64,000 bases of DNA from Marinobacter sp. (lineage in GTDB: Bacteria; Pseudomonadota; Gammaproteobacteria; Pseudomonadales; Oleiphilaceae), in the NCBI GenBank assembly GCA_018066865.1, contig JAGPVT010000145.1, positions 1 through 64,000 of the forward strand, written 5' to 3'. Under the pieces are notes generated by a model that saw nothing but the letters and a program-made list of their open reading frames with translations, was not told the origin of the DNA and ran no database searches. Numbering within the stretch: the stretch's first letter is position 1; each line of letters begins with the position of its first letter. Made by a program: the position numbers and the translations under genes. Below, piece after piece: positions 39,408 to 48,689 of this stretch.

Positions 39408-39964
39408 CAGGTTTCTTCCGACCGTTTGAGTTGTACTTCCCTGTCCCGCAGATTCACCAGAAGATGGTAACGACCGCCGACAGGATCCACCCTGACCACC
39501 TTTTTCCACTGGGACAGGTTCGGGTATGCGTAGAAAGCAATCACACCGATAAACCGGGTGTCTTTACTGATCTCAAACGGCTCCACAAACTTGAACTGAC
39601 CGGGCACGAGGGTGTAATCGCTGTGATCGATGTAATTCCGGCCAAGGGAGTCCTTCAGGTTATTCAGCAGTTGATCAAAATCCCCCGCCATCAACAGCGA
39701 GCTATCACGCATTTCAATGATCTGAAAGGCGACCGGTGTCGGTGCCAGAGACTCGTTCGGGTTCACACCCGGTTCGGCCATCATGGTCAAATCCACGCGA
39801 CTGGGGAGATCTTCCGGGTAGCCCACGGGGATATCGGGATCCCAGAGTACCTTCGCGGTTTTCGTGACAGCGTTATAGGGCGTGCTGCATCCCGCAAGCA
39901 CAAATACCACCGCCGGCAACATTGTAAGCACCCTCCACAGCAAAACACATTTGCAGGTTTTCAC
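39407..39964 (-). CDS. tssJ: Type VI secretion lipoprotein TssJ
   Basis: Lipobox VLAGC, IEMRDSSLLMAGDFDQLL, IGVIAFYAYPNLSQWK. Confidence 0.92.
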   Translation of the reverse strand: MKTCKCVLLWRVLTMLPAVVFVLAGCSTPYNAVTKTAKVLWDPDIPVGYPEDLPSRVDLTMMAEPGVNPNESLAPTPVAFQIIEMRDSSLLMAGDFDQLLNNLKDSLGRNYIDHSDYTLVPGQFKFVEPFEISKDTRFIGVIAFYAYPNLSQWKKVVRVDPVGGRYHLLVNLRDREVQLKRSEET

Positions 39965-41313
39965 AACAGATTCTCCCTTTGTAGTTGGCGCAGATGCTGG
40001 TCGTAAGCCTGGTCGAACACTTCCTGAAACAGGCGTTCAAAACCCTGCTGACGACTTGATTTCAATTCCTGGTAATAGTGCTGGTACATATCCCAGGCCC
40101 AGCGACCTTCATCCTCATTCTGCTGCAGGCCACGGCGATAGCCATGAAAGCGGCGTAGCAGAGCTTCCGGTGAAAACGCATGGAGAATCGCTTCCAGCGC
40201 TTCGCTGATTCCCTCGCGGGTAGCGCGCTGGTGATGATTCAGGCTCTGCAGGCTTTCCTGCACGGCGGCGGGCGCCGACAAGTGCACCGGGCTGCGCTGG
40301 CTGGCAAACAGGGTTTGCACGGTGTCCTCGTAATCACCTCCAAGACGCAAAGGATTATCTTCAATGGGCTGCAACCGTGTGCGCAGCGCTTGGTGCCGGC
40401 TGTCTTCGCTTTGGTGTAGCGTTAACAACCCTTCTATCGCCGCTTTCAGGGTCTGCCCGGCCTCTTCCAGAAACAACTGCATGCCGTCGCTGTCAGCAAA
40501 GTTGAGCCCCGCTTCCATACCCTGCATCAGAGGGGTGGCACTGATATGTTTGCGACTTTGATCGTCTTGGCGGGTGTTCTTTCCACCAAGCCCCTGATCC
40601 AGTGCGCCGGTATTGGCTTGTGACATCCTGTCCCTCTCTCCTTTTCTTACCGGAAGCCCCATCGCCACATCGCGATTTTCCCGGTATTCATCCGTTACGT
40701 TGGTTTCCGCAGCAAACCAGGCGCGCTCGCTTGCCATCAGCGTGCGCTCTTCCTGATCAGCGCGGGCTGGCTCATCCTGCCAGTGCAACATGGGGTCCGT
40801 GCCCAGGGTTTCTGCCACTAACGGCGCCAGCCCTTCCAGCGGTTCGGTTGCCTGCATGTCACTATCACATCCAGCCCCCCGGGCCAGCTCGCCTTCGGCC
40901 ACATCTACCAGCCTTCTGTCTTCCACGGCCTCCCGGTGTTCCGACTCCTGATCGGCCGGCACGTCTGTCAGCTCTCCTGCTAATAATTCTGCCCGTATGC
41001 GATAACGACCAATACTAACCGTGTCGCCCTGGTTCAACCGCGCCCGGCGACCACGCCCCACGGGCTGAGTCGCGCTGTTAATATAGGTTCGGCCGCTGCG
41101 ATCAATCAGGCAGTAACCACCATCAAACAGCCGGATTTCCGCATGGCCCGGAACGGCGCCGGTGCGGTGCGCCGACAGCTGCCACGTATCACTCTCGGCA
41201 GTGCCTATGGAGCCACCCCGGGGGCCAAAGCTGTGCTCAATGCCGGCACCACTGCGCGTGGTGCCGGGGTTGGTGACCGTCAGCTTCAGTCTGGTTACCT
41301 GCCGCTCGTCCAT
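39961..41313 (-). CDS. tagH: Type VI secretion-associated FHA-domain protein TagH
   Basis: FHA-like N-terminus (FGPRGGSIGTAESDTWQL...GHAEIRLFDGGYCLIDRSGRTYIN); start MDERQV at 41313 with AAGGAA upstream. Confidence 0.88.
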   Translation of the reverse strand: MDERQVTRLKLTVTNPGTTRSGAGIEHSFGPRGGSIGTAESDTWQLSAHRTGAVPGHAEIRLFDGGYCLIDRSGRTYINSATQPVGRGRRARLNQGDTVSIGRYRIRAELLAGELTDVPADQESEHREAVEDRRLVDVAEGELARGAGCDSDMQATEPLEGLAPLVAETLGTDPMLHWQDEPARADQEERTLMASERAWFAAETNVTDEYRENRDVAMGLPVRKGERDRMSQANTGALDQGLGGKNTRQDDQSRKHISATPLMQGMEAGLNFADSDGMQLFLEEAGQTLKAAIEGLLTLHQSEDSRHQALRTRLQPIEDNPLRLGGDYEDTVQTLFASQRSPVHLSAPAAVQESLQSLNHHQRATREGISEALEAILHAFSPEALLRRFHGYRRGLQQNEDEGRWAWDMYQHYYQELKSSRQQGFERLFQEVFDQAYDQHLRQLQRENLL

Positions 41314-41332
41314 GATTGCGTTCCTTTTCATA

Positions 41333-42349
41333 TTAACGGCGTATCTGAATCCGCACGGCTGGCCGGCGCCGGGATTTCTCGGGTGTGACAAAAGAGTTCC
41401 AACCCAATCGCACATCCTTGCCCATCTGCATCGGGCGGATATCCTGTGCCCGCATCTGCAGTTCCAGGTCGTAGGCCAACTGCTCTCGAGTGGCGAATTC
41501 CACCAGCTTCACCAAGCGTTGGTGATCCTGCCCATTGGGCAGAAAATCCGCAAAACGTTGGCGGCTGAGATTGCGGATCCGCAAAATAAACTTGCCGCTG
41601 CGGTCGCGAACCCGGGAGCCAACCAGCGTGTCATCCCCGAGCGTGGCGTTACTTTGCCCAAGGCGTGTTTGCTGATCGTCACCTATGGCCACCTTGCGCA
41701 AAACCCACTGTTCAATGCTGACATCGTCCAGATCAAAACAGTGTCCCACAATGCCACTGACCACCTCTGGAGAGCGGCTCCTGCCTGCCATCAACCCGGA
41801 ATAGGCCAGCATCTTTGACCAGTTAACCGGGGTGGCTTCCCGCAAGCGGCTGTCGCCAAGACCTATAAGGGCGTAGATCAGATTGGAAAATCCATCCGAC
41901 GCGCCGGGGCGAAAACGCACGTAGTAACGGTATTTGCGCCATGACCGGTGAAATAGAGTGACCAGCCGGTGATTGAAAAAGTCCAGAAAATGCCGGCGCA
42001 CCCCCAGATCCTGACCGGCTTCCCAGGCCAGATCCTCAAGGTAGTAACCGGGCAGCGGCGACTGTGAACCGTGCAGGCCCAGAAAGCTCACTTCCATCTG
42101 ATAGGGGCCGTGCTCATGCTCCGGCGACAAGGCTGAAATCACATCACTGCCAGGAAACCCCAGCCCCGCAGACGAGGAAAACCGGATGCGCTCCTGACGC
42201 GGCTGATCGTCCCGGCCGCCCTCCAGATCATCACCATGGTGCCGGTGAATCAGATCCACCAGCTGAAAAAAGCTGTAGCGCCGCGCATTGCCCAGAACGG
42301 GCTGCAGACCGGCTACATCAGCGGCTGCTGGCCTTGCTGTAACGTCCAT
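41333..42349 (-). CDS. tssG: Type VI secretion baseplate subunit TssG
   Basis: SFFQLVDLIHR, IRFSSSAGLGFPGSDV, FLGLHGSQSPLPGYYLE. Confidence 0.95.
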   Translation of the reverse strand: MDVTARPAAADVAGLQPVLGNARRYSFFQLVDLIHRHHGDDLEGGRDDQPRQERIRFSSSAGLGFPGSDVISALSPEHEHGPYQMEVSFLGLHGSQSPLPGYYLEDLAWEAGQDLGVRRHFLDFFNHRLVTLFHRSWRKYRYYVRFRPGASDGFSNLIYALIGLGDSRLREATPVNWSKMLAYSGLMAGRSRSPEVVSGIVGHCFDLDDVSIEQWVLRKVAIGDDQQTRLGQSNATLGDDTLVGSRVRDRSGKFILRIRNLSRQRFADFLPNGQDHQRLVKLVEFATREQLAYDLELQMRAQDIRPMQMGKDVRLGWNSFVTPEKSRRRPAVRIQIRR

Positions 42350-44085
42350 GTATACCGTTCCTGGTTGTCTGTATTCACCACTTCCAGTTGGTGAAATGCG
42401 TTGATACTGGCATAAAGCGCAAAGAACTGGCTGAGTACGGTGCCGAACAGGTACAAATCGCCTTCCGAGGCAAAAGCCTGTTGATCCAGCTTCATCACCG
42501 AACGAATGCCCCGCACCGGCAACCCCCGGACCATCTTGTCCACTGGCCTGGTTTCGATAGCGCTGATACCGGCAAGCCGCTTCTGGGAGACCCGCTCCGC
42601 CTGGCGATCCACCAATGCGCGAAAGTCATACACCCGCAATACCGTGCGCAGGGCATCCACATCCAGCATGGAGAGGTAGTTCAGCGATAGATTCGAGATC
42701 AGCGTCCACAACAAACTGCCATCGAGTGTTGGTCTCAAAGTGGCGGTGGGGCGAGTGATATTGCTGAACGACGCAAATGCCGGCGTGGATTCCGTCGCCA
42801 TACACACCTCCCCAACCGCCAGTTGCTGCGGCAATTGCCGGTTGGTACAGGTCAGGGTCAGGGAAATCGCTTCCTGGCGATCCATGCACTCAGACTCATC
42901 GCCACGAACGAACGACATATAGTGATCAAAGCCATCACCGCGCACACTATCCCTCGCCCGAACCCGGTAATACAGAGCTGTGCGGCCACGATCCCGTTCA
43001 ACCTCGTGCTGAAAGCTCTCAAAAGCCGTGTAAATCCGACGTTCGCCCCGCCCAGATCGGCCTTCCAGCCAACCTTCAACCTGTTCAATACTGAACACTT
43101 CAAAATGATCCGGCGACCGGCTGGAGGCCAGAATCCGATACTCGGTCTGGCGCCCGTTAAGGTCAACCGGCTCACCCTCATGAGTAAACAGATTCACCGC
43201 TGGCGTGCAGTAAAGCTGCATATTCTCAGCCCGAACCCGCGCATCCGACGGCAGAATCCGGCTGAAATGAAAACGCAGACTGATCTCATCCGCCTGAACC
43301 GCCGGCAAACGATTCCCCAGGCCGGTGATATCCACAAACCGGAACGCCTCGGGGAAGCTCAGGTATTCCTGCAGAATCCGGTAGCCTGGGTAGGCGTTCT
43401 TTGGATAAGGCAAAAGAGCCTCATCACCGGCGAATCCTACTGGCCTCAGAAGCGACGTTGGCAAGTTGTATACCGACTCGCCAACGACCAGCTCCATGCG
43501 ACTCAGATAGTGGTTCAACCACAGATAGAGCGTTTCAGCCGTGTGATTATCCCCACCCAAATAAAATCGCAGGCTATCAAGATCCAAGGCGCTTAAGGGT
43601 TGGTCCGTGTGAAGTGCGAAATCCACTGTCATCGACGACACTTCCCGCGAATGTTCTGCGTGAGCATCGGCGACACTTATAGGAAACACATCTACCGCTC
43701 GACAGGTGCGAAACCGGCACTGTGTCTGCCGCGTCGCATCACCTAAAGGGCGACTTTTGATCTCGGTATGCCGCTCAACCCGTTGCCGCTCACTGATCGC
43801 GTGCAATTGAGGATCAAACCGCATGATGGTGCAGCTGGGAACCGGGCGTAGGTAGTTCGGCCACAACATATTCAGCAGAGAATGCGTCAGCTCCGGAAAC
43901 TCATCCTCCACTTTTTCACGAAGTTTCCCGGTCAGAAACGCAAAGCCTTCCAACAAGCGCTCAACGTCCGGGTCGGTACTTTGCTCCGACAAAAACCGAG
44001 TCAACTGCGGATGCGCCTCAGCAAACTCACGCCCCTGCAAGCGCAAAAAGCTCAACTCATCCCTGTAAAACCGATTCAACTTCAT
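42313..44085 (-). CDS. tssF: Type VI secretion baseplate subunit TssF
   Basis: MKLNRFYRDELSFLRLQGREFAEAHPQLTRFL; start 44085, excluding hairpin-derived upstream extension. Confidence 0.95.
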   Translation of the reverse strand: MKLNRFYRDELSFLRLQGREFAEAHPQLTRFLSEQSTDPDVERLLEGFAFLTGKLREKVEDEFPELTHSLLNMLWPNYLRPVPSCTIMRFDPQLHAISERQRVERHTEIKSRPLGDATRQTQCRFRTCRAVDVFPISVADAHAEHSREVSSMTVDFALHTDQPLSALDLDSLRFYLGGDNHTAETLYLWLNHYLSRMELVVGESVYNLPTSLLRPVGFAGDEALLPYPKNAYPGYRILQEYLSFPEAFRFVDITGLGNRLPAVQADEISLRFHFSRILPSDARVRAENMQLYCTPAVNLFTHEGEPVDLNGRQTEYRILASSRSPDHFEVFSIEQVEGWLEGRSGRGERRIYTAFESFQHEVERDRGRTALYYRVRARDSVRGDGFDHYMSFVRGDESECMDRQEAISLTLTCTNRQLPQQLAVGEVCMATESTPAFASFSNITRPTATLRPTLDGSLLWTLISNLSLNYLSMLDVDALRTVLRVYDFRALVDRQAERVSQKRLAGISAIETRPVDKMVRGLPVRGIRSVMKLDQQAFASEGDLYLFGTVLSQFFALYASINAFHQLEVVNTDNQERYTWTLQQGQQPLM

Positions 44086-44109
44086 CTCAACTACACCAAT
44101 GTTCGACAA

Positions 44110-44198
44110 GAGGGGGTGGGGATGCTTTTCTGGCGGGAAAAAGATGTCTGAGCGAAGCGAGTTGTTTTTTCCCAGAAGAAAAGCATCCCCACCCCCTC
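44110..44198. repeat. Long hairpin between tssE and tssF: perfect 22-bp inverted repeat plus an inner 8-bp arm
   Basis: GAGGGGGTGGGGATGCTTTTCT 44110-44131 / AGAAAAGCATCCCCACCCCCTC 44177-44198; inner GGGAAAAA 44135-44142 / TTTTTCCC 44166-44173. Confidence 0.9.
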
Positions 44199-44220
44199 GC
44201 TCCACCATGGTCCCAGTCAG

Positions 44221-44649
44221 TTACATCACTCGGTAGTAACGTTTGTCATCCAGTAATAAATCTATCGTTGTTTTGTCGTCTTTTGCGCCGACGTTCAGGT
44301 AGACCGTTACCTGAAAACGCAGTTGCAAGGGATCCTGCCCTTGGGGCAAGGCAACCACATCCACCCGTTTTACTCTGGGTTCATACTTCTCGATGCATTG
44401 CCGGATCGCACTTCGGATCTGGATACTCAGATCGTGGGTGCCCAGAGTCGCATCGTTGAAGTCCAGCAACCCCAGTTCCGGCACGCAGGCACTGTTGCCG
44501 GGGTGCGCATTCAGCAATCTAACCAGGTGACGTTTGATGGAATCCACCACATGGGCGACTTCGCCCATCCCCTGCCCCGCCGGAGCGGAAGCCTGCTCCA
44601 ATCGTTCGAACAGGCTGCCTCCCGTGGTTTGCGCGTCACTACTGAACAC
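44221..44649 (-). CDS. tssE: Type VI secretion baseplate subunit TssE (gp25-like)
   Basis: SLFERL...VKRHLVRLLNAHPGNSACVPELGLLDFND. Confidence 0.93.
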   Translation of the reverse strand: MFSSDAQTTGGSLFERLEQASAPAGQGMGEVAHVVDSIKRHLVRLLNAHPGNSACVPELGLLDFNDATLGTHDLSIQIRSAIRQCIEKYEPRVKRVDVVALPQGQDPLQLRFQVTVYLNVGAKDDKTTIDLLLDDKRYYRVM

Positions 44650-44652
44650 GGA

Positions 44653-46134
44653 TTAATCCTTGTCCAGACGGCCTACCAGCGACAGCTCAAAGTTGGCCCC
44701 CATGTACTTGAAGTGCGGACGCACGGCCAGGGACACCCGATACCAGCCCGGTTCGCCTTCTACATCGGAAACCGTTATATGGGCAGCGCGTAGTGGGCGG
44801 CGGCTGCGCACTTCCGCTGGCGGATTTTCCTGATCAGCCACGTACTGGCGAATCCAGGTATTCAGCTCGCGTTCCAGATCCTGGCGCTCTTTCCAGGAGC
44901 CGATCTGCTCGCGCTGCAGCACCTTGATGTAGTGAGCCAGGCGGTTGACGATCATCATGTAGGGCAGCTGGGTGCCTAATTTGTAGTTGGTCTCCGCCTC
45001 TTTGCCTTCTTTGGTGTTCGGGAACTGCTTGGGCTTCTGCACCGAGTTGGCGGAGAAAAACGCCGCGTTGTCGCTGCCCTTACGCATGGTGAGGGAGATA
45101 AAGCCTTCGTCGGCCATTTCGTATTCGCGACGATCCGTAATCAACACTTCGGTCGGAATCTTGGCTTCCAACTGGCCGAAGGATTCGAACAGATGCACCG
45201 GCAGATCTTCTACAGAGCCACCGCTTTGCGGGCCGATGATGTTCGGACACCAGCGGTACTTGGCGAAGCTTTCAGTCAACCGGGTGGCAAGCAGGTATGC
45301 GGTGTTGCCCCACAGGTAATGCTCGTGGTCGCCGGAAACGTCTTCCTTGTAGTTGAAGCTGCGCACCGGGTTTTCGGTGGGGTCGTAAGGCACTCGCAGC
45401 AGGAAGCGTGGCGATGTCAGGCCAAGGTAACGGGCGTCTTCGGATTCCCGCAGTGAACGCCACTTGGCGTATTTGGGGCCTTCAAAAACGGCTTTCAGTT
45501 CTTTGATCGCTGGCAGTTCCTGATAGCTGTCCACGCCAAAGAACGACGGCGCAACCGAAGACAGGAAGGGTGCGTGGGCCATGGCACCAACAGACGATAC
45601 ATACTGCAGGAGCTTCATGTCCGGGGTGGACGGTGTGAACGAGTAATTACCAACCACAGCGCCTACGGGCTCGCCGCCAAACTGGCCATATTCCGTCGAG
45701 TAGATGTGCTGGTAGAAGCCAGTCTGGGTGACATCGGGAGCAAACTCGAAGTCTTCCAGCAGTTCAGTTTTGGTGGCGTGCAGGATGTCCACTTTGATGT
45801 TCTCGCGGAAATCGGTGCGCTCAACCATAAGCTTGAGGCCGCGCCAGGAGGATTCCAGTTCCTGCAGTTTTGGTGCGTGCAGGATTTCATCCATCTGGGC
45901 GCTGATTTTGCGGTCCAGTTCGACCACCATCTGGTCGACCAGCGCCTTGTTGACAGGTTGACCTTTCTCTTCGCTTCTCAACAGGTTGGCAATGAACGTT
46001 GCAACGCCTTTACGGGCGACATCATAGCCCTCATCGGCCGGGGCCATACGGCTGTTCGCCATAACCTGGTCGAGCAGCGAGCCTTCCATTACGGATTCGG
46101 AGGCAGCCGATTGCTGCGCAGTAGTATCAGACAT
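44653..46134 (-). CDS. tssC: Type VI secretion sheath large subunit TssC
   Basis: ESSWRGLKLMVERTDFRENIKVDIL, PYMMIVNRLAHYIKVLQREQIGSW. Confidence 0.97.
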   Translation of the reverse strand: MSDTTAQQSAASESVMEGSLLDQVMANSRMAPADEGYDVARKGVATFIANLLRSEEKGQPVNKALVDQMVVELDRKISAQMDEILHAPKLQELESSWRGLKLMVERTDFRENIKVDILHATKTELLEDFEFAPDVTQTGFYQHIYSTEYGQFGGEPVGAVVGNYSFTPSTPDMKLLQYVSSVGAMAHAPFLSSVAPSFFGVDSYQELPAIKELKAVFEGPKYAKWRSLRESEDARYLGLTSPRFLLRVPYDPTENPVRSFNYKEDVSGDHEHYLWGNTAYLLATRLTESFAKYRWCPNIIGPQSGGSVEDLPVHLFESFGQLEAKIPTEVLITDRREYEMADEGFISLTMRKGSDNAAFFSANSVQKPKQFPNTKEGKEAETNYKLGTQLPYMMIVNRLAHYIKVLQREQIGSWKERQDLERELNTWIRQYVADQENPPAEVRSRRPLRAAHITVSDVEGEPGWYRVSLAVRPHFKYMGANFELSLVGRLDKD

Positions 46135-46199
46135 ACCACATCCCTTTAGTACGTGATTGATATTCAGTGGTGTGCACCGCGTTCAGGCGGCAGCTTGGT

Positions 46200-46694
46200 T
46201 TACTCGCCGTCGATAGCCAGTTCCAGCTCAGACAACAGGGCTTCCCGGGCTTTGTCGTCATCCAGCAATTCCTGCAGCTTGGAACGGAACGAAGGCACAT
46301 TACCCAGCGGGCCTTTCAAGGCGACAAGCGCTTCCCGCAGTTCGATGAGTTTCTTCATCTCAGGAACCTGACGGGCGATGCTGTCGGGGGAGAAATCATC
46401 CAGAGTCTGAAATGCGAGGTTAACCGGCAGTTCGTCGGTCTGCTCTTCCAGCTGGTTGGATACAGTAGTGGATAGCGTGAGGCCCGCCTCCTTCATGACA
46501 GAACGAAAGTTGTTCTTGTCGACGGAAATGGCCTTACGTTCTTCGATGGGGGTTTCTTCAGCGTGTCCCTTGAAATCACCAACAACGAACATTTTCAGAG
46601 GCAGTTCAGTTTCAGCCTGCTGATCTCCGGTGGCGGGGACATACTTGATATTGATGCGCTCTTTCGGCGCGACAGAACCGTCTTTGGACGACAT
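46200..46694 (-). CDS. tssB: Type VI secretion sheath small subunit TssB
   Basis: ERINIKYVPATGDQQAETELPLKMFVVGDFKG; start 46694. Confidence 0.96.
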   Translation of the reverse strand: MSSKDGSVAPKERINIKYVPATGDQQAETELPLKMFVVGDFKGHAEETPIEERKAISVDKNNFRSVMKEAGLTLSTTVSNQLEEQTDELPVNLAFQTLDDFSPDSIARQVPEMKKLIELREALVALKGPLGNVPSFRSKLQELLDDDKAREALLSELELAIDGE

Positions 46695-46852
46695 GGCTTG
46701 CTCCCTGTGCAAATCATTTGCGGTTGTTCAATCCCTTGTGCGAACCATCCTGGTACGCGACGTCAAAACTGTACACATATGAATAGGGTTTCTCAAGCAA
46801 AAACTGGCCAGCAATCCGTCAACTTGTGAGCCCGGGCAAACTTTTGCCAAAT

Positions 46853-46868
46853 AGCAATTGCTGTGCCC
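46853..46868 (-). promoter_or_regulatory. Candidate sigma-54 -24/-12 promoter upstream of tssB
   Basis: Minus-strand GGGCACAGCAATTGCT: GG, 10-nt spacing, GC, close to TGGCAC-N5-TTGCW; about 160 nt upstream of tssB start. Confidence 0.6.
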
Positions 46869-46985
46869 TGTGAGCCACAGCAACCGGAGAATCGGTCAAT
46901 GACTGCAGGCAGTGCCGTGGCTATACTCTTGCAAACGATTGCGGAATATCACTGCAAGATCACAAAAACCAAGGAGGAAATTGAT

Positions 46986-47246
46986 ATGAGCGACCTGAAA
47001 ACCAGGTTCGACGCGGCAGTGAACGACATCAAGACTGCGGACGGTGATTTCAAGCCATCCAACGAGATGAAGCTGGAATTCTACGCCCTGTACAAGCAGG
47101 GCTCCGAAGGCGATGTATCAGGCAAGCGCCCGGGGATGATGGATTTTGTGGGCCGCGCCAAGTACGACGCCTGGGAAAAGTGTAAAGGCATGTCCAAAGA
47201 CGACGCCATGCAGAAGTACATCGACAAGCTTGAGGCCCTCAAGTAA
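46986..47246 (+). CDS. Acyl-CoA-binding protein
   Basis: 86 aa, FDAAVNDIKTADGDFKPSNEMKLEFYALYKQGSEGDVSGKRPGMMDFVGRAKYDAWEKCKGMSKDDAMQKYIDKLEAL. Confidence 0.95.
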   Translation: MSDLKTRFDAAVNDIKTADGDFKPSNEMKLEFYALYKQGSEGDVSGKRPGMMDFVGRAKYDAWEKCKGMSKDDAMQKYIDKLEALK

Positions 47247-47680
47247 TAAACCGCCCTGCATTCCGCTCCCGGCAACAACCCCGCCGGGGCCGACAAGCCG
47301 CCTTCAATCACCGTATCTGACAGAGCGTCTTCAGCAATGGAGCGGAACGGAATGGTTTCCAGCGTTGAGCGTTGCTCCACCTCAAACACCAGACTGTCGC
47401 CAGGGCTGGCCTGCGCACTGGCTGACCCTGCTACCATGAACAGGAAAGCCGCTGGGATAAACCGGAGGCGTATCAATTCAGACGATCTGGCAATACGATG
47501 CAAGATATTCATGGAGTCCATCCTGATCTGCGATACGCCTTCTCCGAAAGGTGTCAATTTTTGATCAGTCTATCCCCAAGCCAGTCGTATTTCTCAGTTG
47601 ATTGACCGTTTTGTGACAACTCTCACTAGTGCGAACAATCAAATCCTGAAATTCGCATGCCATGCAACACAGGAGCAGCC

Positions 47681-48154
47681 TTGAAGACACCGCTTATTAC
47701 CCGACAGGGCTACGACGACCTGCAAAAAGAGCTCGATGAACTCTGGCGATTCGAGCGCCCGGAGATCACAAGGAAGGTTACCTGGGCTGCCAGCCTAGGT
47801 GATCGCAGTGAGAACGCAGACTACCAGTACAACAAGAAGCGGCTCCGGGAAATCGACCGACGGGTGCGGTATCTGAGGCACTGCCTGGAAAACCTGAAGG
47901 TGGTTGATCAGCGCCCGGAGCAAGAGGGGAAGGTCTTTTTTGGTGCCTGGGTAGAAATCGAAAACGATGACGGCAAAATCCTGAAGTTCAGGATCGTAGG
48001 CTACGACGAGATTTTCAACCGCAACGATTATATTTCCATCGATTCCCCGATGGCCCGCGCCCTGCTGAAAAAGGAAGTGGGCGACGAAGCCGAGGTGAGA
48101 ACCGAAGCGGGGACAACCACTTGGTATATCAATGCCATTGAATACCAGGCATAA
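47681..48154 (+). CDS. greB: Transcription elongation factor GreB
   Basis: LITRQGYDDLQKELDELWRFERPEITRKVTWAASLGDRSENADYQYNKKRLREIDRRVRYL; TTG start preceded by AGGAG. Confidence 0.93.
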   Translation: MKTPLITRQGYDDLQKELDELWRFERPEITRKVTWAASLGDRSENADYQYNKKRLREIDRRVRYLRHCLENLKVVDQRPEQEGKVFFGAWVEIENDDGKILKFRIVGYDEIFNRNDYISIDSPMARALLKKEVGDEAEVRTEAGTTTWYINAIEYQA

Positions 48155-48176
48155 AAAAACCCCGTAAAAACGGGGT
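48153..48176 (-). terminator. Rho-independent terminator reading on the minus strand, 3' of greB
   Basis: ACCCCGT-aaaa-ACGGGGT with A7 on the 5' (plus) side, hence a U-tract only for minus-strand transcripts. Confidence 0.75.
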
Positions 48177-48403
48177 AAGGCTAGCGCTGTGCTGGAGGAA
48201 GAAACAAGCGGCTATTGATGCTTGCTTCTGTCTACAATGCCTATTCTCCACACTCAGTATTACCGCGCCCTTGCCGATGAATTACCTTTTAGTCAGGGTG
48301 AGTCGGGCAGCTCTGGCTGGAAATTAGGTTGCACACTCTAGGGAACGCCGATAGCTTTCAGGTATCAAATCTTATATCCGCTTCCAGCTACGGAGATAGC
48401 AGC

Positions 48404-48685
48404 ATGAACACACAGAAGCTCTTGAATATGGCCCTTGAAGGCGTCGACGCTCTGGGCTTTCGCCTCGACCAGATAGGTATTACCGGAAAGGTTAACCGCC
48501 ACAATATTGCGGCTTTCCTGATGTTAGAGCAGAAGCACCTCGAAGGTGAGTGGGACAGTATTCAAGTCCGCCTCAACCTTCGTCGTTCACAGTTTGAGCG
48601 AATGACTCAGCAGATTGAAACCCGCACAGATGCTCTGATCGCGCCGGTAATGGCACAGGTCAACCGGTTCCGCCCGAGCCACTAA
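48404..48685 (+). CDS. Hypothetical protein
   Basis: MNTQKLLNMALEGVDALGFRLDQIG...; hydrophilic helical 93 aa, plausible start. Confidence 0.55.
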   Translation: MNTQKLLNMALEGVDALGFRLDQIGITGKVNRHNIAAFLMLEQKHLEGEWDSIQVRLNLRRSQFERMTQQIETRTDALIAPVMAQVNRFRPSH

Positions 48686-48689
48686 AACC

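Noticed and set aside
38127-39470. 447-aa ORF antisense to tssK
   Set aside because: Long shadow ORF in high-GC DNA; residue pattern is the reverse complement of tssK and has no domain features.
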